A DNA stretch of 64,000 nt from Enterococcus canintestini (GTDB lineage: Bacteria; Bacillota; Bacilli; Lactobacillales; Enterococcaceae): assembly GCF_001885735.1 (NCBI RefSeq), contig NZ_JXKG01000010.1, positions 23,255 to 87,254 of the forward strand, read 5' to 3'. A model generated the notes under the pieces. The model saw only the letters and a program-made list of their open reading frames with translations. It ran no database searches and was not told the origin of the DNA. A program made the translations under genes and the position numbers. Below, piece by piece: positions 52,125 to 63,959 of the stretch (its first letter is position 1; each line of letters begins with the position of its first letter).

Positions 52125-55100
52125 GTGTTACCGCAATTATATACCGTGACCGCTTATTCCTTACTACAAAGTACGATTGAAATTACACGTCTAGTAGAAG
52201 TAGCCAAACAAAGAGGTTACGATACATTAGGTTTATGTGATCGTAATGTCTTAGCAGGCGCAGTTTCTTTTTATACTGCGTGCCATAATGCCGGCTTAAA
52301 AGCTGTAATTGGTTTACATTTAGACTATTATTCTCCGGTCCAAAACGGAGAAAATGAAATTTTGCTCTTTGCTAAAAATCTAGCGGGCTATCTCCAATTA
52401 ATTGCGCTAAGTAGTCAAAAAGAAATCAAAGGGCAAGTGGATCTGGCTGACTTTGAATCTTTAACAGACGTCTATGCCATTTTACCACCCCGTAATGAAA
52501 TTCAATACTTTATCACACGTGAGATAAAAAAAGCTGAGGAACGGCTCTATTTTTTACAAAATATTTTCTCAAAAGACCAGTTTTTTTATGGTGTTTCACC
52601 TCGACAAGAACTGAGTGAAATGGAAATAGCATTTTATCAGGAGCACCAAGTTGAACCTTTTGCAATTAATGAAGTAAATACAATTGATCCTAGTGAAAAA
52701 GGCGCGATTGCCGTGATGGAACACTTGAAAAACGGCACTCAGCTAGAAGATTTAGCAGAATTAGAACAAGGTAGTGGGGAATATCTGCTACCGTCTGAAC
52801 AGATTACCAGTTACTTTGCAGAAAACCAGCCGCAAGCTTTAGCAAACACAAAAAAAGCAGCAGCGATTTGTAGTCAATTTGAATTGCCACTACACCAAAA
52901 ATTATTACCACATTACCCTATTCAAGCTGATGTAACAGCAGCTACTTTTTTGTGCAATCTATGTCAAACACAGCTAGAACAGCGTGTAAAAGAAGTAACA
53001 GTAGAGTATAGAGCAAGGCTTGATTACGAGCTGAATATTATTCATCAAATGGGTTTTGATGATTATTTTTTAATCGTCTGGGATGTAATGGATTTTGCCC
53101 ATCGTAATAAAATAGTAACCGGCGCCGGAAGAGGTTCTGCGGCAGGGTCTTTAGTGGCTTTTGTGTTAGCTATTACAGATGTTGATCCTATTGAGTACGA
53201 TTTACTTTTTGAACGTTTTTTAAATCCAGAACGCTATACGATGCCTGATATTGATTTGGATATTCCTGATAATCGAAGAGAAGAAGTTTTGCATTATGTA
53301 AAAGAAAAATATGGGACTTATCAAGTGGCACAAATCGCTACTTTTGGGACGATGGCAGCCAAAATGGTTTTGCGAGATGTAGCCCGCGTTTTTGGTTTGT
53401 CACAAAGTGAGGCCAATCGTTGGAGTAAAGCAGTACCCAATACACTTAAAATAACCTTGAAAAAAGCTTACGAAGAATCAAGTAATTTAAGAGAACTTGT
53501 CGCTCGCAATGAGCGTAATCGTCAGCTTTTCCAAGTGGCATTAACATTAGAAGGTTTACCGCGACATGTATCCACCCATGCAGCTGGTGTGGTTATTAGT
53601 GACCAGAATTTGCAACAGTTAATTCCGTTACAAGCAGGTGCTAATGATATTTTACTAACGCAATTTACTATGAATGATGTAGAAGCAGTTGGTTTATTAA
53701 AGATGGATTTTTTAGGTTTGCGTAATTTATCGATTATTGATGATACGTTAAAGGGAATCAAAAAAGTTACCGGAAAAGAACTTTCGCAAAAAGATATTCC
53801 TTTAACAGATGAACCTACACTTAAGTTGTTTCAGGCTGGGAATACGGCGGGGGTTTTTCAATTTGAGTCAGCAGGAATTAAAAACGTCTTGCGCCGCTTA
53901 GGTCCTGAGAATATTGAGGAAATTGCCGCTGTTAATGCGTTATATCGACCAGGACCGATGCAAAATATTGACCACTTCATCAAACGTAAAAAAGGTCAAG
54001 AAAAAGTAACTTATTTAGATGACAGTCTGATACCAATTTTACAAAATACTTATGGCATTATGGTCTATCAAGAGCAGGTCATGCAAGTTGCCGCTCAAAT
54101 GGCTGGCTTCACTTTAGGGCAAGCCGATATTTTACGACGTGCTATAAGTAAAAAGAAAAAAGATGTTTTAGATGAAGAACGTCGCCATTTTGTAAACGGG
54201 GCAGTAAAGATCGGTCATAGCCAGGAAAAAGCCAATAAAGTCTATGATTATATTGAGCGTTTTGCAGATTACGGTTTTAACCGCTCCCATGCTTTTGCTT
54301 ATTCTTTTGTCGGCTTTCAAATGGGCTATTTAAAAGTTCATTATCCTGCGCCTTTTTTTGCCGCGCTCCTTCATTCGGTTCGTAATAATACAACGAAAGT
54401 GAAAGAATATTTAACAGAAGCCAAAAAACAAGGCATTAAAATTTTACCCCCTTCCATTAATACTAGTAGTTTCAGTTTTTATTTAGTGAATAATGAAGCG
54501 ATTCGTTTTGGACTAGGTAGTATTAAAGGGACGCGGCGTGATTTTATTGCGGCAATCGTTGCTGAACGCAAGGAAAATGGCCCGTTTCGTTCATTAGATA
54601 ATTTTTTATATCGTCTGCCGGCAAAATGGTTAAAACTTGATTTGATTCAACCTTTAGTTGAAATTGGAGCTTTTGATGAATTGGAAAAAAATCGTCGTCA
54701 ATTAGTAACAGGATTAGATAGTAAAATTCAAAATATCGAATACAGTGGGGGCAGTATGGATTTATTAGATATTATGGCACTAAAACCCACTGAAGTTAGT
54801 GATTATACTTTAACGCAACGCCTTGATTTGGAAGAACAGTACTTGGGTGTTTATGTTTCTGGTCACCCGACAGAAAGTTATCCCCTTTTAAAAAAAGAAC
54901 GACAAGTACAACTAATTAGTGATTTATTACCAAAACAAAATGTTCGTCTTCTTTTATATGTCCGAGGAATTCGGGAAATCCGCACTAAAAGGGGAGAACA
55001 AATGGCTTTTGTGGAAGCTAATGATCCAACCGGAGAAGTAGCGTTAACCCTTTTTCCTAATGTCTATCGCCATGTGCGACAAACATTTGCAGTAGACGAC

Positions 55101-55433
55101 GTCGTCTATGTAGAAGGAAAAACAGAGATCAGCACATATAATCAAGAAATGCAGGTAATTGTCGATCAAATTGTCTTAGCGCAGCAAATAAAAGAACTAA
55201 AAATCGCGCCAACTTGCTATCTCCGCTTAACTGGTATAGCTGATCCAGACAAGCAATTAAAAGAATTGTATGCCTTAATTAAACAAGCGCCTGGCGCAAG
55301 TAAAATAATACTTTTTTATGAAAAATCAAGAACTAAAAAAATACTGGCTGAAAAATATCAAATTGCTGATAATCCTAATGTAAGGCGAAGTTTGGTAGAT
55401 ATTTTTGGTGAAAATAACGTAATTTTCAAGTGA
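52125..55433 (+). CDS. dnaE: DNA polymerase III subunit alpha, DnaE type
   Basis: An 1102-residue replicative polymerase subunit. An N-terminal PHP domain (LYTVTAYSLLQSTIEI onwards), the catalytic aspartates in MPDIDLDIPD (373-382), GRGSAAGSLVAF, a helix-hairpin-helix region and a C-terminal OB fold (LYVRGIREIRTKRGEQMAF) are in the usual order. GTG 52125 is the start, three bases after GGACATA with AAGGAGGA; the longer frame from 52065 has no site. In Firmicutes DnaE works with PolC, extending primers for the lagging strand. It heads the order dnaE-pfkA-pyk known from E. faecalis. Confidence 0.94.
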   Translation: MLPQLYTVTAYSLLQSTIEITRLVEVAKQRGYDTLGLCDRNVLAGAVSFYTACHNAGLKAVIGLHLDYYSPVQNGENEILLFAKNLAGYLQLIALSSQKEIKGQVDLADFESLTDVYAILPPRNEIQYFITREIKKAEERLYFLQNIFSKDQFFYGVSPRQELSEMEIAFYQEHQVEPFAINEVNTIDPSEKGAIAVMEHLKNGTQLEDLAELEQGSGEYLLPSEQITSYFAENQPQALANTKKAAAICSQFELPLHQKLLPHYPIQADVTAATFLCNLCQTQLEQRVKEVTVEYRARLDYELNIIHQMGFDDYFLIVWDVMDFAHRNKIVTGAGRGSAAGSLVAFVLAITDVDPIEYDLLFERFLNPERYTMPDIDLDIPDNRREEVLHYVKEKYGTYQVAQIATFGTMAAKMVLRDVARVFGLSQSEANRWSKAVPNTLKITLKKAYEESSNLRELVARNERNRQLFQVALTLEGLPRHVSTHAAGVVISDQNLQQLIPLQAGANDILLTQFTMNDVEAVGLLKMDFLGLRNLSIIDDTLKGIKKVTGKELSQKDIPLTDEPTLKLFQAGNTAGVFQFESAGIKNVLRRLGPENIEEIAAVNALYRPGPMQNIDHFIKRKKGQEKVTYLDDSLIPILQNTYGIMVYQEQVMQVAAQMAGFTLGQADILRRAISKKKKDVLDEERRHFVNGAVKIGHSQEKANKVYDYIERFADYGFNRSHAFAYSFVGFQMGYLKVHYPAPFFAALLHSVRNNTTKVKEYLTEAKKQGIKILPPSINTSSFSFYLVNNEAIRFGLGSIKGTRRDFIAAIVAERKENGPFRSLDNFLYRLPAKWLKLDLIQPLVEIGAFDELEKNRRQLVTGLDSKIQNIEYSGGSMDLLDIMALKPTEVSDYTLTQRLDLEEQYLGVYVSGHPTESYPLLKKERQVQLISDLLPKQNVRLLLYVRGIREIRTKRGEQMAFVEANDPTGEVALTLFPNVYRHVRQTFAVDDVVYVEGKTEISTYNQEMQVIVDQIVLAQQIKELKIAPTCYLRLTGIADPDKQLKELYALIKQAPGASKIILFYEKSRTKKILAEKYQIADNPNVRRSLVDIFGENNVIFK

Positions 55434-55489
55434 CTTTCAGTAAATTTTACTTTTCGTTTTCAATTTTTTCAATTTTCTGCTCGTATCCC

Positions 55490-55518
55490 AAGACATTTTG
55501 GTTTTTTAATGGTAAAAT
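55490..55518 (+). promoter_or_regulatory. Promoter of pfkA-pyk
   Basis: AAGACA (55490-55495) and an extended -10 TGGTAAAAT (TAAAAT 55513-55518) are 17 bp apart. A small inverted repeat (AATGCC, five bases, GGTATT) lies just after the start. Confidence 0.6.
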
Positions 55519-55591
55519 GTACAACGTGGTTAATGCCAAAATGGTATTATTTAGGGAAACCTAAAAATATTTTAATGAGGTGAAAATGTAG

Positions 55592-56554
<963 letters not shown>

Positions 56555-56624
56555 TTGACAGCTACTAAAAGATAATAAAACAGCTATGGTTGTTTTAAAT
56601 AAAGGAATAGGGGCGTTTAAAGTA

Positions 56625-58409
56625 ATGAAAAAAACTAAAATCGTTAGTACATTAGGACCAGCAAGTAATAATGTGGAGATTATTTCACAATTAATCGAAT
56701 CTGGAGCTAATGTTTTCCGTTTTAATTTCTCTCATGGTGACCATGAAGAACAATTAGGTCGGATGAATATGGTTAGAGAAGCAGTTAAAAAGACTGGAAA
56801 AGATGTCGGTATCTTATTAGATACAAAAGGGGCAGAAATTCGGACTACTGTTCAAGACACTACTGAAGCAGACTTCGGTCGTGCGGGATATATCCAATTT
56901 AACGTTGGTGATACAACTCGTATTTCAATGGATCCTGAATTAAAAGGTACAAAAGAAAAAATTGCCGTAACTTACCCTGGTTTATTCGATGATGTTCACG
57001 TGGGTGGTCATATTTTATTTGATGATGGTTTAATCGACATGGAAATCACAGAAAAAGACGAAGCAAACCGTGAATTAGTCATGGTTGTAAAAAATGCTGG
57101 TATGCTAGGTTCAAGAAAAGGTGTTAACGCTCCTGGTGTTTCAATTAGCTTACCTGGTATTACTGAAAAAGATGCAGATGATATTCGTTTTGGTTTAGAC
57201 AATGACATCGACTTTATCGCCGCTTCATTTGTACGTAAAGCACAAGACGTTCTTGAAATTCGTGAAATTTTAGAAGAAAAGAACATGACACATGTTCAAA
57301 TTTTCCCTAAAATTGAATCACAAGAAGGTATTGATAACATCGACGAAATTATCAAAGTTTCAGATGGTATCATGGTCGCTCGTGGTGACATGGGTGTTGA
57401 AATTGCGCCTGAATTAGTACCAATGGTGCAAAAACGCATTATTCAAAAATGTAATGCAGCCGGTAAGGCAGTTATTACAGCTACTCAAATGTTAGAATCA
57501 ATGCAACAAAATCCACGTCCAACTCGTGCGGAAGCTTCTGACGTTGCCAATGCTGTTTTTGATGGTACAGATGCAACTATGTTATCTGGTGAATCTGCAA
57601 ATGGTGACTACCCAGTTCAAGCAGTTGCAACAATGGCACGTATTGATGTTGAAGCAGAAAAAGCTTTATCTGAATTAGGTTCATTCCAAATTAACGAATT
57701 TGATAAAACAGATGTAACTGAAACAATTGGTTTATCTGTTGCTCGTGCTGCGAAAAACTTAGGCGTTAAAACAATTGTTGCAGCAACTGAATCTGGTTAT
57801 ACCGCTAAAATGATTTCTAAATATCGTCCAGATGCTGATATTTTAGCCGTTACATTTGACGAACGGACAAAACGTGGTTTAATGCTTAACTGGGGTGTCT
57901 TCCCAACTGTTGCTGAAAAACCAACAACAACTGACGAAATGTTTGATTTAGCTGCTAAAAAAGCTGTAGAACTAGGCTTTGCTAAAGAAGGCGAATTAAT
58001 TTTAATTACTGCTGGTGTGCCAGTTGGTGAACGTGGAACAACAAACGTAATGAAAATTCAATTAATTGGTTCTAAATTATTAGATGCACAAGGTGTTGGC
58101 GAAAGAACAGTTGTAGCCAATGCAGTTGTTGCAAAATCAGCTGAAGAAGCTAATTCTCGCGCTAAAGAAGGAATGGTCTTAGTTGTTCCAACAACTGATA
58201 AAGATTACATGCCTGCTTTTGAAAAAGCTGCTGCTGTCATCGTTGAAGAAGGTGGCTTAACTTCTCATGCCGCTGTTGTCGGAATTGCAAAAGATATTCC
58301 TGTAATCGTTGGTGCTACTGACGCTACAACAACAATTCAAGACGGTGAATTAGTAACTGTTGATCCTCGTCGTGGTATTGTTTATCGCGGTGAAACAACA
58401 GCCATCTAA
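56625..58409 (+). CDS. pyk: Pyruvate kinase
   Basis: A 594-residue enzyme that makes pyruvate and ATP from phosphoenolpyruvate. The core carries KTKIVSTLGPAS, NFSHGDHEEQ, LLDTKGAEIRT, FPKIESQEGIDNI, the K+/Mg2+ site ARGDMGVEI and ATQMLESM; the C-terminal 110 residues are the extra PEP-utiliser-like domain with GGLTSHAAVVGIAKDIPVIV typical of Bacillus- and Enterococcus-type Pyk. The start is ATG 56625 (MKKTKIV), not the longer frame from 56586, which has no site; AGGGG at 56609-56613 is eleven bases away. Highly expressed codon bias. A strong terminator follows. Confidence 0.94.
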   Translation: MKKTKIVSTLGPASNNVEIISQLIESGANVFRFNFSHGDHEEQLGRMNMVREAVKKTGKDVGILLDTKGAEIRTTVQDTTEADFGRAGYIQFNVGDTTRISMDPELKGTKEKIAVTYPGLFDDVHVGGHILFDDGLIDMEITEKDEANRELVMVVKNAGMLGSRKGVNAPGVSISLPGITEKDADDIRFGLDNDIDFIAASFVRKAQDVLEIREILEEKNMTHVQIFPKIESQEGIDNIDEIIKVSDGIMVARGDMGVEIAPELVPMVQKRIIQKCNAAGKAVITATQMLESMQQNPRPTRAEASDVANAVFDGTDATMLSGESANGDYPVQAVATMARIDVEAEKALSELGSFQINEFDKTDVTETIGLSVARAAKNLGVKTIVAATESGYTAKMISKYRPDADILAVTFDERTKRGLMLNWGVFPTVAEKPTTTDEMFDLAAKKAVELGFAKEGELILITAGVPVGERGTTNVMKIQLIGSKLLDAQGVGERTVVANAVVAKSAEEANSRAKEGMVLVVPTTDKDYMPAFEKAAAVIVEEGGLTSHAAVVGIAKDIPVIVGATDATTTIQDGELVTVDPRRGIVYRGETTAI

Positions 58410-58434
58410 AACACCAAAAAAAACTTTAATCGCT

Positions 58435-58474
58435 AGAACGAAGTAGTCTAGGCTACTTCGTTCTATTTTTTGAA
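58435..58474 (+). terminator. Terminator of pfkA-pyk
   Basis: AGAACGAAGTAG (58435-58446) pairs exactly with CTACTTCGTTCT (58453-58464), then ATTTTTTG. Confidence 0.9.
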
Positions 58475-58494
58475 AAGGTGTCAAGAAAATTTCA

Positions 58495-58523
58495 TTGACA
58501 AGCTAAAATACTCCCTGTATAAT
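58495..58523 (+). promoter_or_regulatory. Consensus promoter of yceD-rpmF
   Basis: TTGACA (58495-58500) and TATAAT (58518-58523) match both boxes in full, with 17 bp between. This is the strongest promoter in the window. It lies right behind the pyk terminator. Confidence 0.9.
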
Positions 58524-58550
58524 AGCTTTTGTTGCTTAGAGGTGATAAAA

Positions 58551-59108
58551 ATGAAGTGGTCTTTATTGGAATTAAACAAATACCATGAAACGCCGTTAAC
58601 TTTTTCAGAGACTTTGGATTTGAAAAAGGAATTGATGAAACGGGACAATCAAATATTAGATATCACGCCTATTAAAGTAGATGGGCTCGTTACCGTCTCA
58701 AAAAGTGATTATCTTGTTCATTACACGTTGAAAACGACGTTGACACTTCCTTCTTCAAGAAGTTTAGAGCCAGTTGAATTACCGCTGGATTTAGTCGTTG
58801 ACGAAGTTTTTATGACGCCTGAGCAGTTTCAAATGCGGACTGAACTGATTTCTGATGAAGAAGTCTTACTTGTAGAAGGTCAGACGATTAGTTTGGATGA
58901 ATCAGTTGCTGATAATATTTTATTAGCGATTCCGTTGCAGATTTTAACAAAAGAGGAAGCTGAGTCTAATCAAATGCCTGCTGGCCAAGATTGGGAAGTG
59001 ATCTCCGAAGATGATTTTCTGCAACAAAAAGAAACAGCCGCGCCCAAAATTGATCCTCGTCTTGCTAAATTATCAGAACTGTTGGATACAACAGATGATG
59101 ATCAGTAA
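58551..59108 (+). CDS. DUF177 (YceD) family protein
   Basis: A 185-residue soluble protein. The N-terminal KMKWSLLELNKY, the FDP-like LTFSETLDLK, the central VDGLVTVSKSDYLVHYTLKTTL and the C-terminal SELLDTTDDD fit DUF177, which bacteria nearly always encode next to rpmF; the family is involved in 23S rRNA handling or ribosome assembly. ATG 58551 follows AGAGGTG; a longer frame from 58470 has no site and spans the promoter. It is followed by rpmF 58 bases later. Confidence 0.88.
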   Translation: MKWSLLELNKYHETPLTFSETLDLKKELMKRDNQILDITPIKVDGLVTVSKSDYLVHYTLKTTLTLPSSRSLEPVELPLDLVVDEVFMTPEQFQMRTELISDEEVLLVEGQTISLDESVADNILLAIPLQILTKEEAESNQMPAGQDWEVISEDDFLQQKETAAPKIDPRLAKLSELLDTTDDDQ

Positions 59109-59166
59109 GATTGGAATAAATAGCAGGTAATATCGCTTGCTTTTCATAAACAAGGAGGTGTAACAA

Positions 59167-59346
59167 ATGGCAGTACCAGCTCGTAAAACATCTAAAGCTA
59201 AGAAAAACAAACGTCGTACTCATTACAAATTGACTATTAACGGTTTGAACGAATGTCCAAACTGTGGTGAATTAAGAAAAAGCCACCACGTATGTGCCAA
59301 CTGCGGTTACTACGATGGCAAGGACGTAACGACTAAAGAAGCATAA
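59167..59346 (+). CDS. rpmF: 50S ribosomal protein L32
   Basis: A 59-residue ribosomal protein: [19 protein letters not shown] at the start, then the zinc-ribbon CPNCGE and CANCGYY giving four cysteines. This is the zinc-binding form of L32. AAGGAGGTG is placed nine bases before ATG 59167. Usual position right after yceD, under the consensus promoter at 58495-58523; a terminator follows. Confidence 0.96.
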   Translation: MAVPARKTSKAKKNKRRTHYKLTINGLNECPNCGELRKSHHVCANCGYYDGKDVTTKEA

Positions 59347-59373
59347 TTCATTTTTTTCAGAAAATGAAGGATT

Positions 59374-59414
59374 AAAACCCACAAAGCTAACCATGGAGCT
59401 TTGTGGGTTTTTTA
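59374..59414 (+). terminator. Terminator of rpmF
   Basis: AAAACCCACAAAGCT (59374-59388) pairs with AGCTTTGTGGGTTTT (59397-59411), ending in a T run. Confidence 0.9.
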
Positions 59415-59571
59415 TTTTATTTAAACGAATCTTGAACTGATAATAATGTAATGCTTCTAGAAGAAAAGCAGAATTCACGAAGATAATAATCTAAAAAAAG
59501 CAATCAAAATAAAAAAAAGAAAAGAATACTCAAAAGTTTAGCTTCGGTTACTAATTCCAGCCACCTTTAGT

Positions 59572-59599
59572 TTGAAAGCAGGACTTTTTACGTTATAAT
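59572..59599 (+). promoter_or_regulatory. Promoter of gnd
   Basis: TTGAAA (59572-59577) and TATAAT (59594-59599) are 16 bp apart; start near 59606, only 27 bases before gnd. Confidence 0.75.
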
Positions 59600-59632
59600 G
59601 AAAAAGATTAAAGCTACTAGGAGGAATTCAAA

Positions 59633-61054
59633 ATGACAAAACAACAAATTGGTGTTGTCGGTATGGCCGTCATGGGGAAAAATCTAGCCCTAAACATTGA
59701 AAGCCGTGGCTATTCAGTAGCATTGTTTAACCGGACAGCTGCGAAGACAGAAGAAGTAGTAAAAGAACATCCTGATAAAAAATTTAAAGCAACCTATACA
59801 ATTGAAGACTTTGTTGCTGCAATTGAAAAACCACGTCGAATCTTGTTAATGGTAAAAGCCGGTGCGCCAACAGATGCCACTATTAAAGAGTTATTACCGC
59901 ATTTAGATAAAGGAGATATTTTAATCGACGGCGGGAATACTTTCTTTAAAGATACAATTCGTCGGAATGAAGAACTAGCTAACTCTGGAATTAATTTTAT
60001 CGGCACTGGAGTATCTGGTGGTGAAGAAGGCGCGTTAAAAGGCCCTTCAATTATGCCTGGTGGGCAAAAAGAAGCTTATGATTTGGTAGCACCTATTTTA
60101 GAACAAATTTCCGCTAAAGCAGAAGACGGTGCACCTTGTGTTACTTACATTGGGCCAAACGGAGCTGGACATTATGTGAAGATGGTTCATAACGGAATTG
60201 AATATGGCGATATGCAACTGATTGCTGAATCTTATGATCTAATGAAAAATGTTTTAGGTCTTTCTGTTGCTGAAATGGCAGACATCTTCAAAGAATGGAA
60301 TGAAGGAGAACTTGATAGCTACTTAATCGAGATCACTGCTGATATTTTAACTAGAAAAGATGACCTTGGGACTGGTAAGCCAATCGTTGACGTTATTTTA
60401 GATGCAGCTGGTAATAAAGGAACTGGTAAATGGACAAGCCAAAGCGCACTTGATTTGGGTGTGCCACTTCCTCTTATTACAGAATCAGTGTTTGCGCGTT
60501 ATATTTCTGCATATAAAGAAGAACGTGTTACTGCAAGTAAAGTGTTGCCAGCACCTGCTACGTTTAAATACGATGGTGATAAAAAAGAATTGATTGAAAA
60601 AATTCGAGAAGCTTTATATTTCAGTAAAATCATGAGCTATGCCCAAGGTTTTGCCCAATTGCGTAGCGCTTCAAAAGAGTATGATTGGGATTTGCCATTT
60701 GGAGAAATTGCAAAAATTTGGCGCGCAGGTTGTATCATCCGTGCTCGTTTCTTACAAAAAATTACAGATGCCTATGATAAAAATCCGGATCTTGAAAACT
60801 TATTATTAGATGATTATTTCTTAGAAATTACCAAGAAATATCAACAAGCAGTAAGGGAAGTTGTTGCATTGGCAGTTCAAGCTGGCGTTCCTGTTCCAAC
60901 ATTTTCTTCTGCCATTGCTTATTTTGACTCTTATCGTTCAGAACGTTTACCTGCTAATCTGATTCAAGCACAACGAGATTACTTTGGTGCTCATACGTAT
61001 GAACGTACTGATAAAGAAGGCATTTATCACTACAGTTGGTACCATGAAGAATAA
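59633..61054 (+). CDS. gnd: 6-Phosphogluconate dehydrogenase (decarboxylating)
   Basis: A 473-residue NADP-dependent enzyme of the pentose phosphate pathway that makes ribulose-5-phosphate, CO2 and NADPH. The nucleotide motif [15 protein letters not shown] (residues 7-21), [31 protein letters not shown], the catalytic Lys in [16 protein letters not shown] and the C-terminal [15 protein letters not shown] are as in the family. AGGAGGAAT precedes ATG 59633. Single gene with promoter and terminator. Its position next to etaRS matches E. faecalis. Confidence 0.95.
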   Translation: MTKQQIGVVGMAVMGKNLALNIESRGYSVALFNRTAAKTEEVVKEHPDKKFKATYTIEDFVAAIEKPRRILLMVKAGAPTDATIKELLPHLDKGDILIDGGNTFFKDTIRRNEELANSGINFIGTGVSGGEEGALKGPSIMPGGQKEAYDLVAPILEQISAKAEDGAPCVTYIGPNGAGHYVKMVHNGIEYGDMQLIAESYDLMKNVLGLSVAEMADIFKEWNEGELDSYLIEITADILTRKDDLGTGKPIVDVILDAAGNKGTGKWTSQSALDLGVPLPLITESVFARYISAYKEERVTASKVLPAPATFKYDGDKKELIEKIREALYFSKIMSYAQGFAQLRSASKEYDWDLPFGEIAKIWRAGCIIRARFLQKITDAYDKNPDLENLLLDDYFLEITKKYQQAVREVVALAVQAGVPVPTFSSAIAYFDSYRSERLPANLIQAQRDYFGAHTYERTDKEGIYHYSWYHEE

Positions 61055-61098
61055 GTAAAAAACAATGGGATTTTGATGAATTCTAATTTATTGATGGG

Positions 61099-61141
61099 AA
61101 AGAGTAGCTGTGTTTTTTTGAAACATTGCTACTCTTTTTTT
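61099..61141 (+). terminator. Terminator of gnd
   Basis: AAAGAGTAGC (61099-61108) pairs with GCTACTCTTT (61128-61137), followed by T run. Confidence 0.85.
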
Positions 61142-61322
61142 ATTACGATTAGGAAAACTGTTGACGAATAAGAGTTTTGCTACTTATTAATACACTAATA
61201 AGATTTTCAGATAGCTCTTTTTTCTTTCATTGTTTCATGGTAAAATGACTATAGTATTTTAATAAAAAAACAACCATTTTTTTTAGAACAAAAATTTATA
61301 AAGAAAAGGGATCTAAGATCAA

Positions 61323-62009
61323 ATGAGTAATATTTTAATTATTGAAGATGAAAAAAACTTAGCTCGTTTCGTAGAATTAGAACTAACGCATGAAGGGTAT
61401 CATACAGAGGTTCATTATAACGGACGTACAGGTTTAGATGCAGCATTAAATAATGATTGGGACGCTATTTTGTTAGATTTGATGTTGCCAGAATTAAACG
61501 GTTTAGAAGTATGTCGTAGAGTACGTCAAGTGAAGAATACACCGATTATTATGATGACAGCAAGAGATTCTGTGATTGATCGGGTTTCTGGCTTGGATCA
61601 TGGCGCTGACGATTATATCGTGAAGCCTTTTGCAATTGAGGAGCTATTAGCTCGCCTACGTGCCTTACTTCGTCGTATTGACATTGAAGGTGACAAAAAT
61701 GTTGCTAAACAAACAACGATTACGTATCGTGATTTAGTCATTGAAAAAGAAAATCGTGTTGTGCGCCGAGGCAACGAGGTTATTGAATTGACTAAGCGTG
61801 AGTACGAGTTATTGTTAACGTTGATGGAAAATGTGAATGTTGTTTTAGCACGAGATGTTTTGTTAAATAAAGTTTGGGGTTATGAAACAGAAGTCGAAAC
61901 AAACGTCGTGGATGTTTATATCCGTTATTTGCGCAATAAAATTGATGTTCCCGGGGATGAGAGCTATATTCAAACTGTACGGGGAACTGGTTATGTGATG
62001 CGCTCGTGA
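61323..62009 (+). CDS. etaR: Response regulator EtaR (LisR/CsrR-like)
   Basis: A 228-residue OmpR-family response regulator. The receiver has IIEDEK, phosphoacceptor D52 in ILLDLML, and [14 protein letters not shown]; the DNA-binding winged helix starts at [13 protein letters not shown] and ends [10 protein letters not shown]. Sequence features and the location behind gnd agree with the enterococcal EtaR, which in E. faecalis is related to stress tolerance and virulence and to Listeria LisR. GGGATCTAAG precedes ATG 61323. It overlaps the kinase gene by four bases. Confidence 0.87.
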   Translation: MSNILIIEDEKNLARFVELELTHEGYHTEVHYNGRTGLDAALNNDWDAILLDLMLPELNGLEVCRRVRQVKNTPIIMMTARDSVIDRVSGLDHGADDYIVKPFAIEELLARLRALLRRIDIEGDKNVAKQTTITYRDLVIEKENRVVRRGNEVIELTKREYELLLTLMENVNVVLARDVLLNKVWGYETEVETNVVDVYIRYLRNKIDVPGDESYIQTVRGTGYVMRS

Positions 62010-63493
62010 GCAAAAAAAATAAATCTTTTAACAAAGAACTGAAAGGCCCATCTTTAACAATTAAGTGGGCCTTTGCAAGTTCTTTCTTTATATTTATTGT
62101 TTTTACCATTTTTGCTGTAATTACTTATAAATCTTCAATTAACTTAATTGTCGCAAAAGAGCGCCACAATGTTGAAGAAGTTATTTCTGAAGTAACTTCT
62201 CGTCTGTCTAATTCTGAAGAAGAGCTCACCACGCAAAGTGCCTATTTTGCTATTGCTAAAATTTCTGAAGAAAACCGGACGCCAGAAGCAATTTCTTATT
62301 TGGATAAGGATATTTTAAAGCTCGATCAATTTGTATCTGAATTAGGACAGCAACAACTCAACTTATATGTTTATAATCTAAAACAAGAACCGATATTAAA
62401 AACTCATGAAAATAAATTTGATCTCGTTCAAACAAAACGCAAAGAACCAACAATTATTACTATAAAAGGCCATACTGGTTTTTTATCAATTCACCCAATA
62501 TTTTCAAAAGTTACTCGAGAAAAAATCGGCTACGCCCAGACTTTTTATGAATTATCTTCATTTTATGAAATACGTAGTAAGCTATTATTAACTTTAATTA
62601 TTTTAGAAGTCGTTTCTCTAATTTTATCAAGTTTTTTAGGGTTCTTTTTATCTACTTATTTTTTGAAGCCGTTAAAAGTATTACGCGATACAATGGATAC
62701 TATCAGAAAAGATCCAGAGTCAGATGCCTATATGCCTAAAATTGATACAGATGATGAGCTAGCTGATTTAGCAGAAATCTTTAACGACATGTTAGAACGA
62801 ATGCGCATGTATATTGAACAACAAAAGCAATTTGTTGAAGACGTTTCTCATGAACTTCGTACACCAGTAGCCGTTATTGAAGGTCATTTGAGCATGCTAC
62901 AACGTTGGGGGAAAAACGATCCTGAGATTTTAGATGAAGCACTCCTTGCCAGCCAGCAAGAAATTAGTCGTATGAAAAGCCTAGTACAAGAAATGCTCGA
63001 TTTATCTCGGGCGGAACAAGTGGAGTTGCATTATGCCAACGAAACAACTCAAGCAAAAGAAGTAACGTATCAAGTTTTTAATAACTTTAAAATGCTCTAT
63101 CCTGAGTTTTTGTTTACGATAGATGATGATCTAGCAGAAGAAGAAACGTTAGCAATCTATCGAAATCATTTTGAACAAGTTATTATTATTATTTTGGATA
63201 ACGCTGTGAAATATTCGACTGATCGCAAAGAAGTACATTTGAAGATTGGAAATAGTGGCGCTTTTTTTGAAATTGATATTCAAGATTTTGGGGAAGGAAT
63301 CGCACCAGAAGATTTAGAAAAAATATTTCATCGTTTTTATCGCGTGGATAAAGCGCGAGCGCGTACTAAAGGTGGCAACGGCTTAGGATTGTCTATTGCA
63401 AAACAATTAATTGATAGTTATAAAGGTGAACTGACTGTCGAAAGCGTTGTGGGACAAGGAACAATTTTTAAAATTTTTATTCCGATTAAATAA
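62006..63493 (+). CDS. etaS: Sensor histidine kinase EtaS (LisK-like)
   Basis: A 495-residue membrane kinase. Two membrane segments (about residues 19-42 and 192-218) surround an extracellular domain; HAMP follows, then HisKA with phospho-His282 in [11 protein letters not shown] and a HATPase with N-box [16 protein letters not shown] and [13 protein letters not shown] 62006 starts within the etaR stop, giving coupled translation. It phosphorylates EtaR. Terminator at 63516-63569. Confidence 0.88.
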   Translation: MSKKNKSFNKELKGPSLTIKWAFASSFFIFIVFTIFAVITYKSSINLIVAKERHNVEEVISEVTSRLSNSEEELTTQSAYFAIAKISEENRTPEAISYLDKDILKLDQFVSELGQQQLNLYVYNLKQEPILKTHENKFDLVQTKRKEPTIITIKGHTGFLSIHPIFSKVTREKIGYAQTFYELSSFYEIRSKLLLTLIILEVVSLILSSFLGFFLSTYFLKPLKVLRDTMDTIRKDPESDAYMPKIDTDDELADLAEIFNDMLERMRMYIEQQKQFVEDVSHELRTPVAVIEGHLSMLQRWGKNDPEILDEALLASQQEISRMKSLVQEMLDLSRAEQVELHYANETTQAKEVTYQVFNNFKMLYPEFLFTIDDDLAEEETLAIYRNHFEQVIIIILDNAVKYSTDRKEVHLKIGNSGAFFEIDIQDFGEGIAPEDLEKIFHRFYRVDKARARTKGGNGLGLSIAKQLIDSYKGELTVESVVGQGTIFKIFIPIK

Positions 63494-63515
63494 AATAGCG
63501 CAAAATATTTAAATG

Positions 63516-63569
63516 AACTATAGAACTAAAATTGCTACCAGACAGTAATTTTGGGCTCTATAGTTTTTT
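63516..63569 (+). terminator. Terminator of etaRS
   Basis: AACTATAGAACTAAAATT (63516-63533) pairs with AATTTTGGGCTCTATAGTT (63547-63565) with mismatches near the middle, followed by TTTTTT. Confidence 0.8.
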
Positions 63570-63888
63570 ATTGTCAAATTTTGCAGGTAATACAAGCGAA
63601 TAATTTTTACCGCAAAGATATTATTGTACGTCATTTTTTGGTGGAAAATGCTTTATTTAATCAGATTATAAGTGGAAAATTCGGTCATGAAAAAAATCGG
63701 AATTTATTGATGTTTTTTGTTGCTTTTTATATTCAGAATTGCTATATTAATATTTGTTCCAAGGGAATAGCACGCTCTGAAAGAAAAGTAAAAAAACTAC
63801 TTGACGTTACTTAGTCAGCGTGATATTCTAATGAAGCTGTTATAACTAGTTGTTATTTACAGCAAGAAATAATAACTAAAAAAAGTTG
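63570..63888. other. AT-rich region before the rrn-like promoter
   Basis: About 320 bases after the etaRS terminator. An 87-codon frame crosses it but starts in the terminator and has no ribosome site, so I do not call a gene. No other structure is visible. Confidence 0.5.
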
Positions 63889-63917
63889 TTGACATCTGAT
63901 TTATGAGGTGTTAAACT
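63889..63917 (+). promoter_or_regulatory. Strong rrn-like promoter at the right edge
   Basis: TTGACA (63889-63894) and TAAACT (63912-63917) are 17 bp apart and follow an A-rich upstream stretch (AAAAAAAGTTG), the look of a Gram-positive rRNA promoter P1. A second TTGAC begins at 63996, as expected for P2. Confidence 0.55.
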
Positions 63918-63959
63918 GACAGAGTTGTTGTTATTAAAAAGCAAGTTATTGAAATATCA

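Noticed and set aside
52065..55433. Longer start of dnaE at 52065
   Set aside because: It would begin inside the divergent promoter region without a site; GTG 52125 follows AAGGAGGA and leads directly into the PHP domain.
63551..63814. 87-codon frame on the plus strand at the right end
   Set aside because: It begins inside the right arm of the etaRS terminator and lacks a Shine-Dalgarno; the composition is that of AT-rich spacer.
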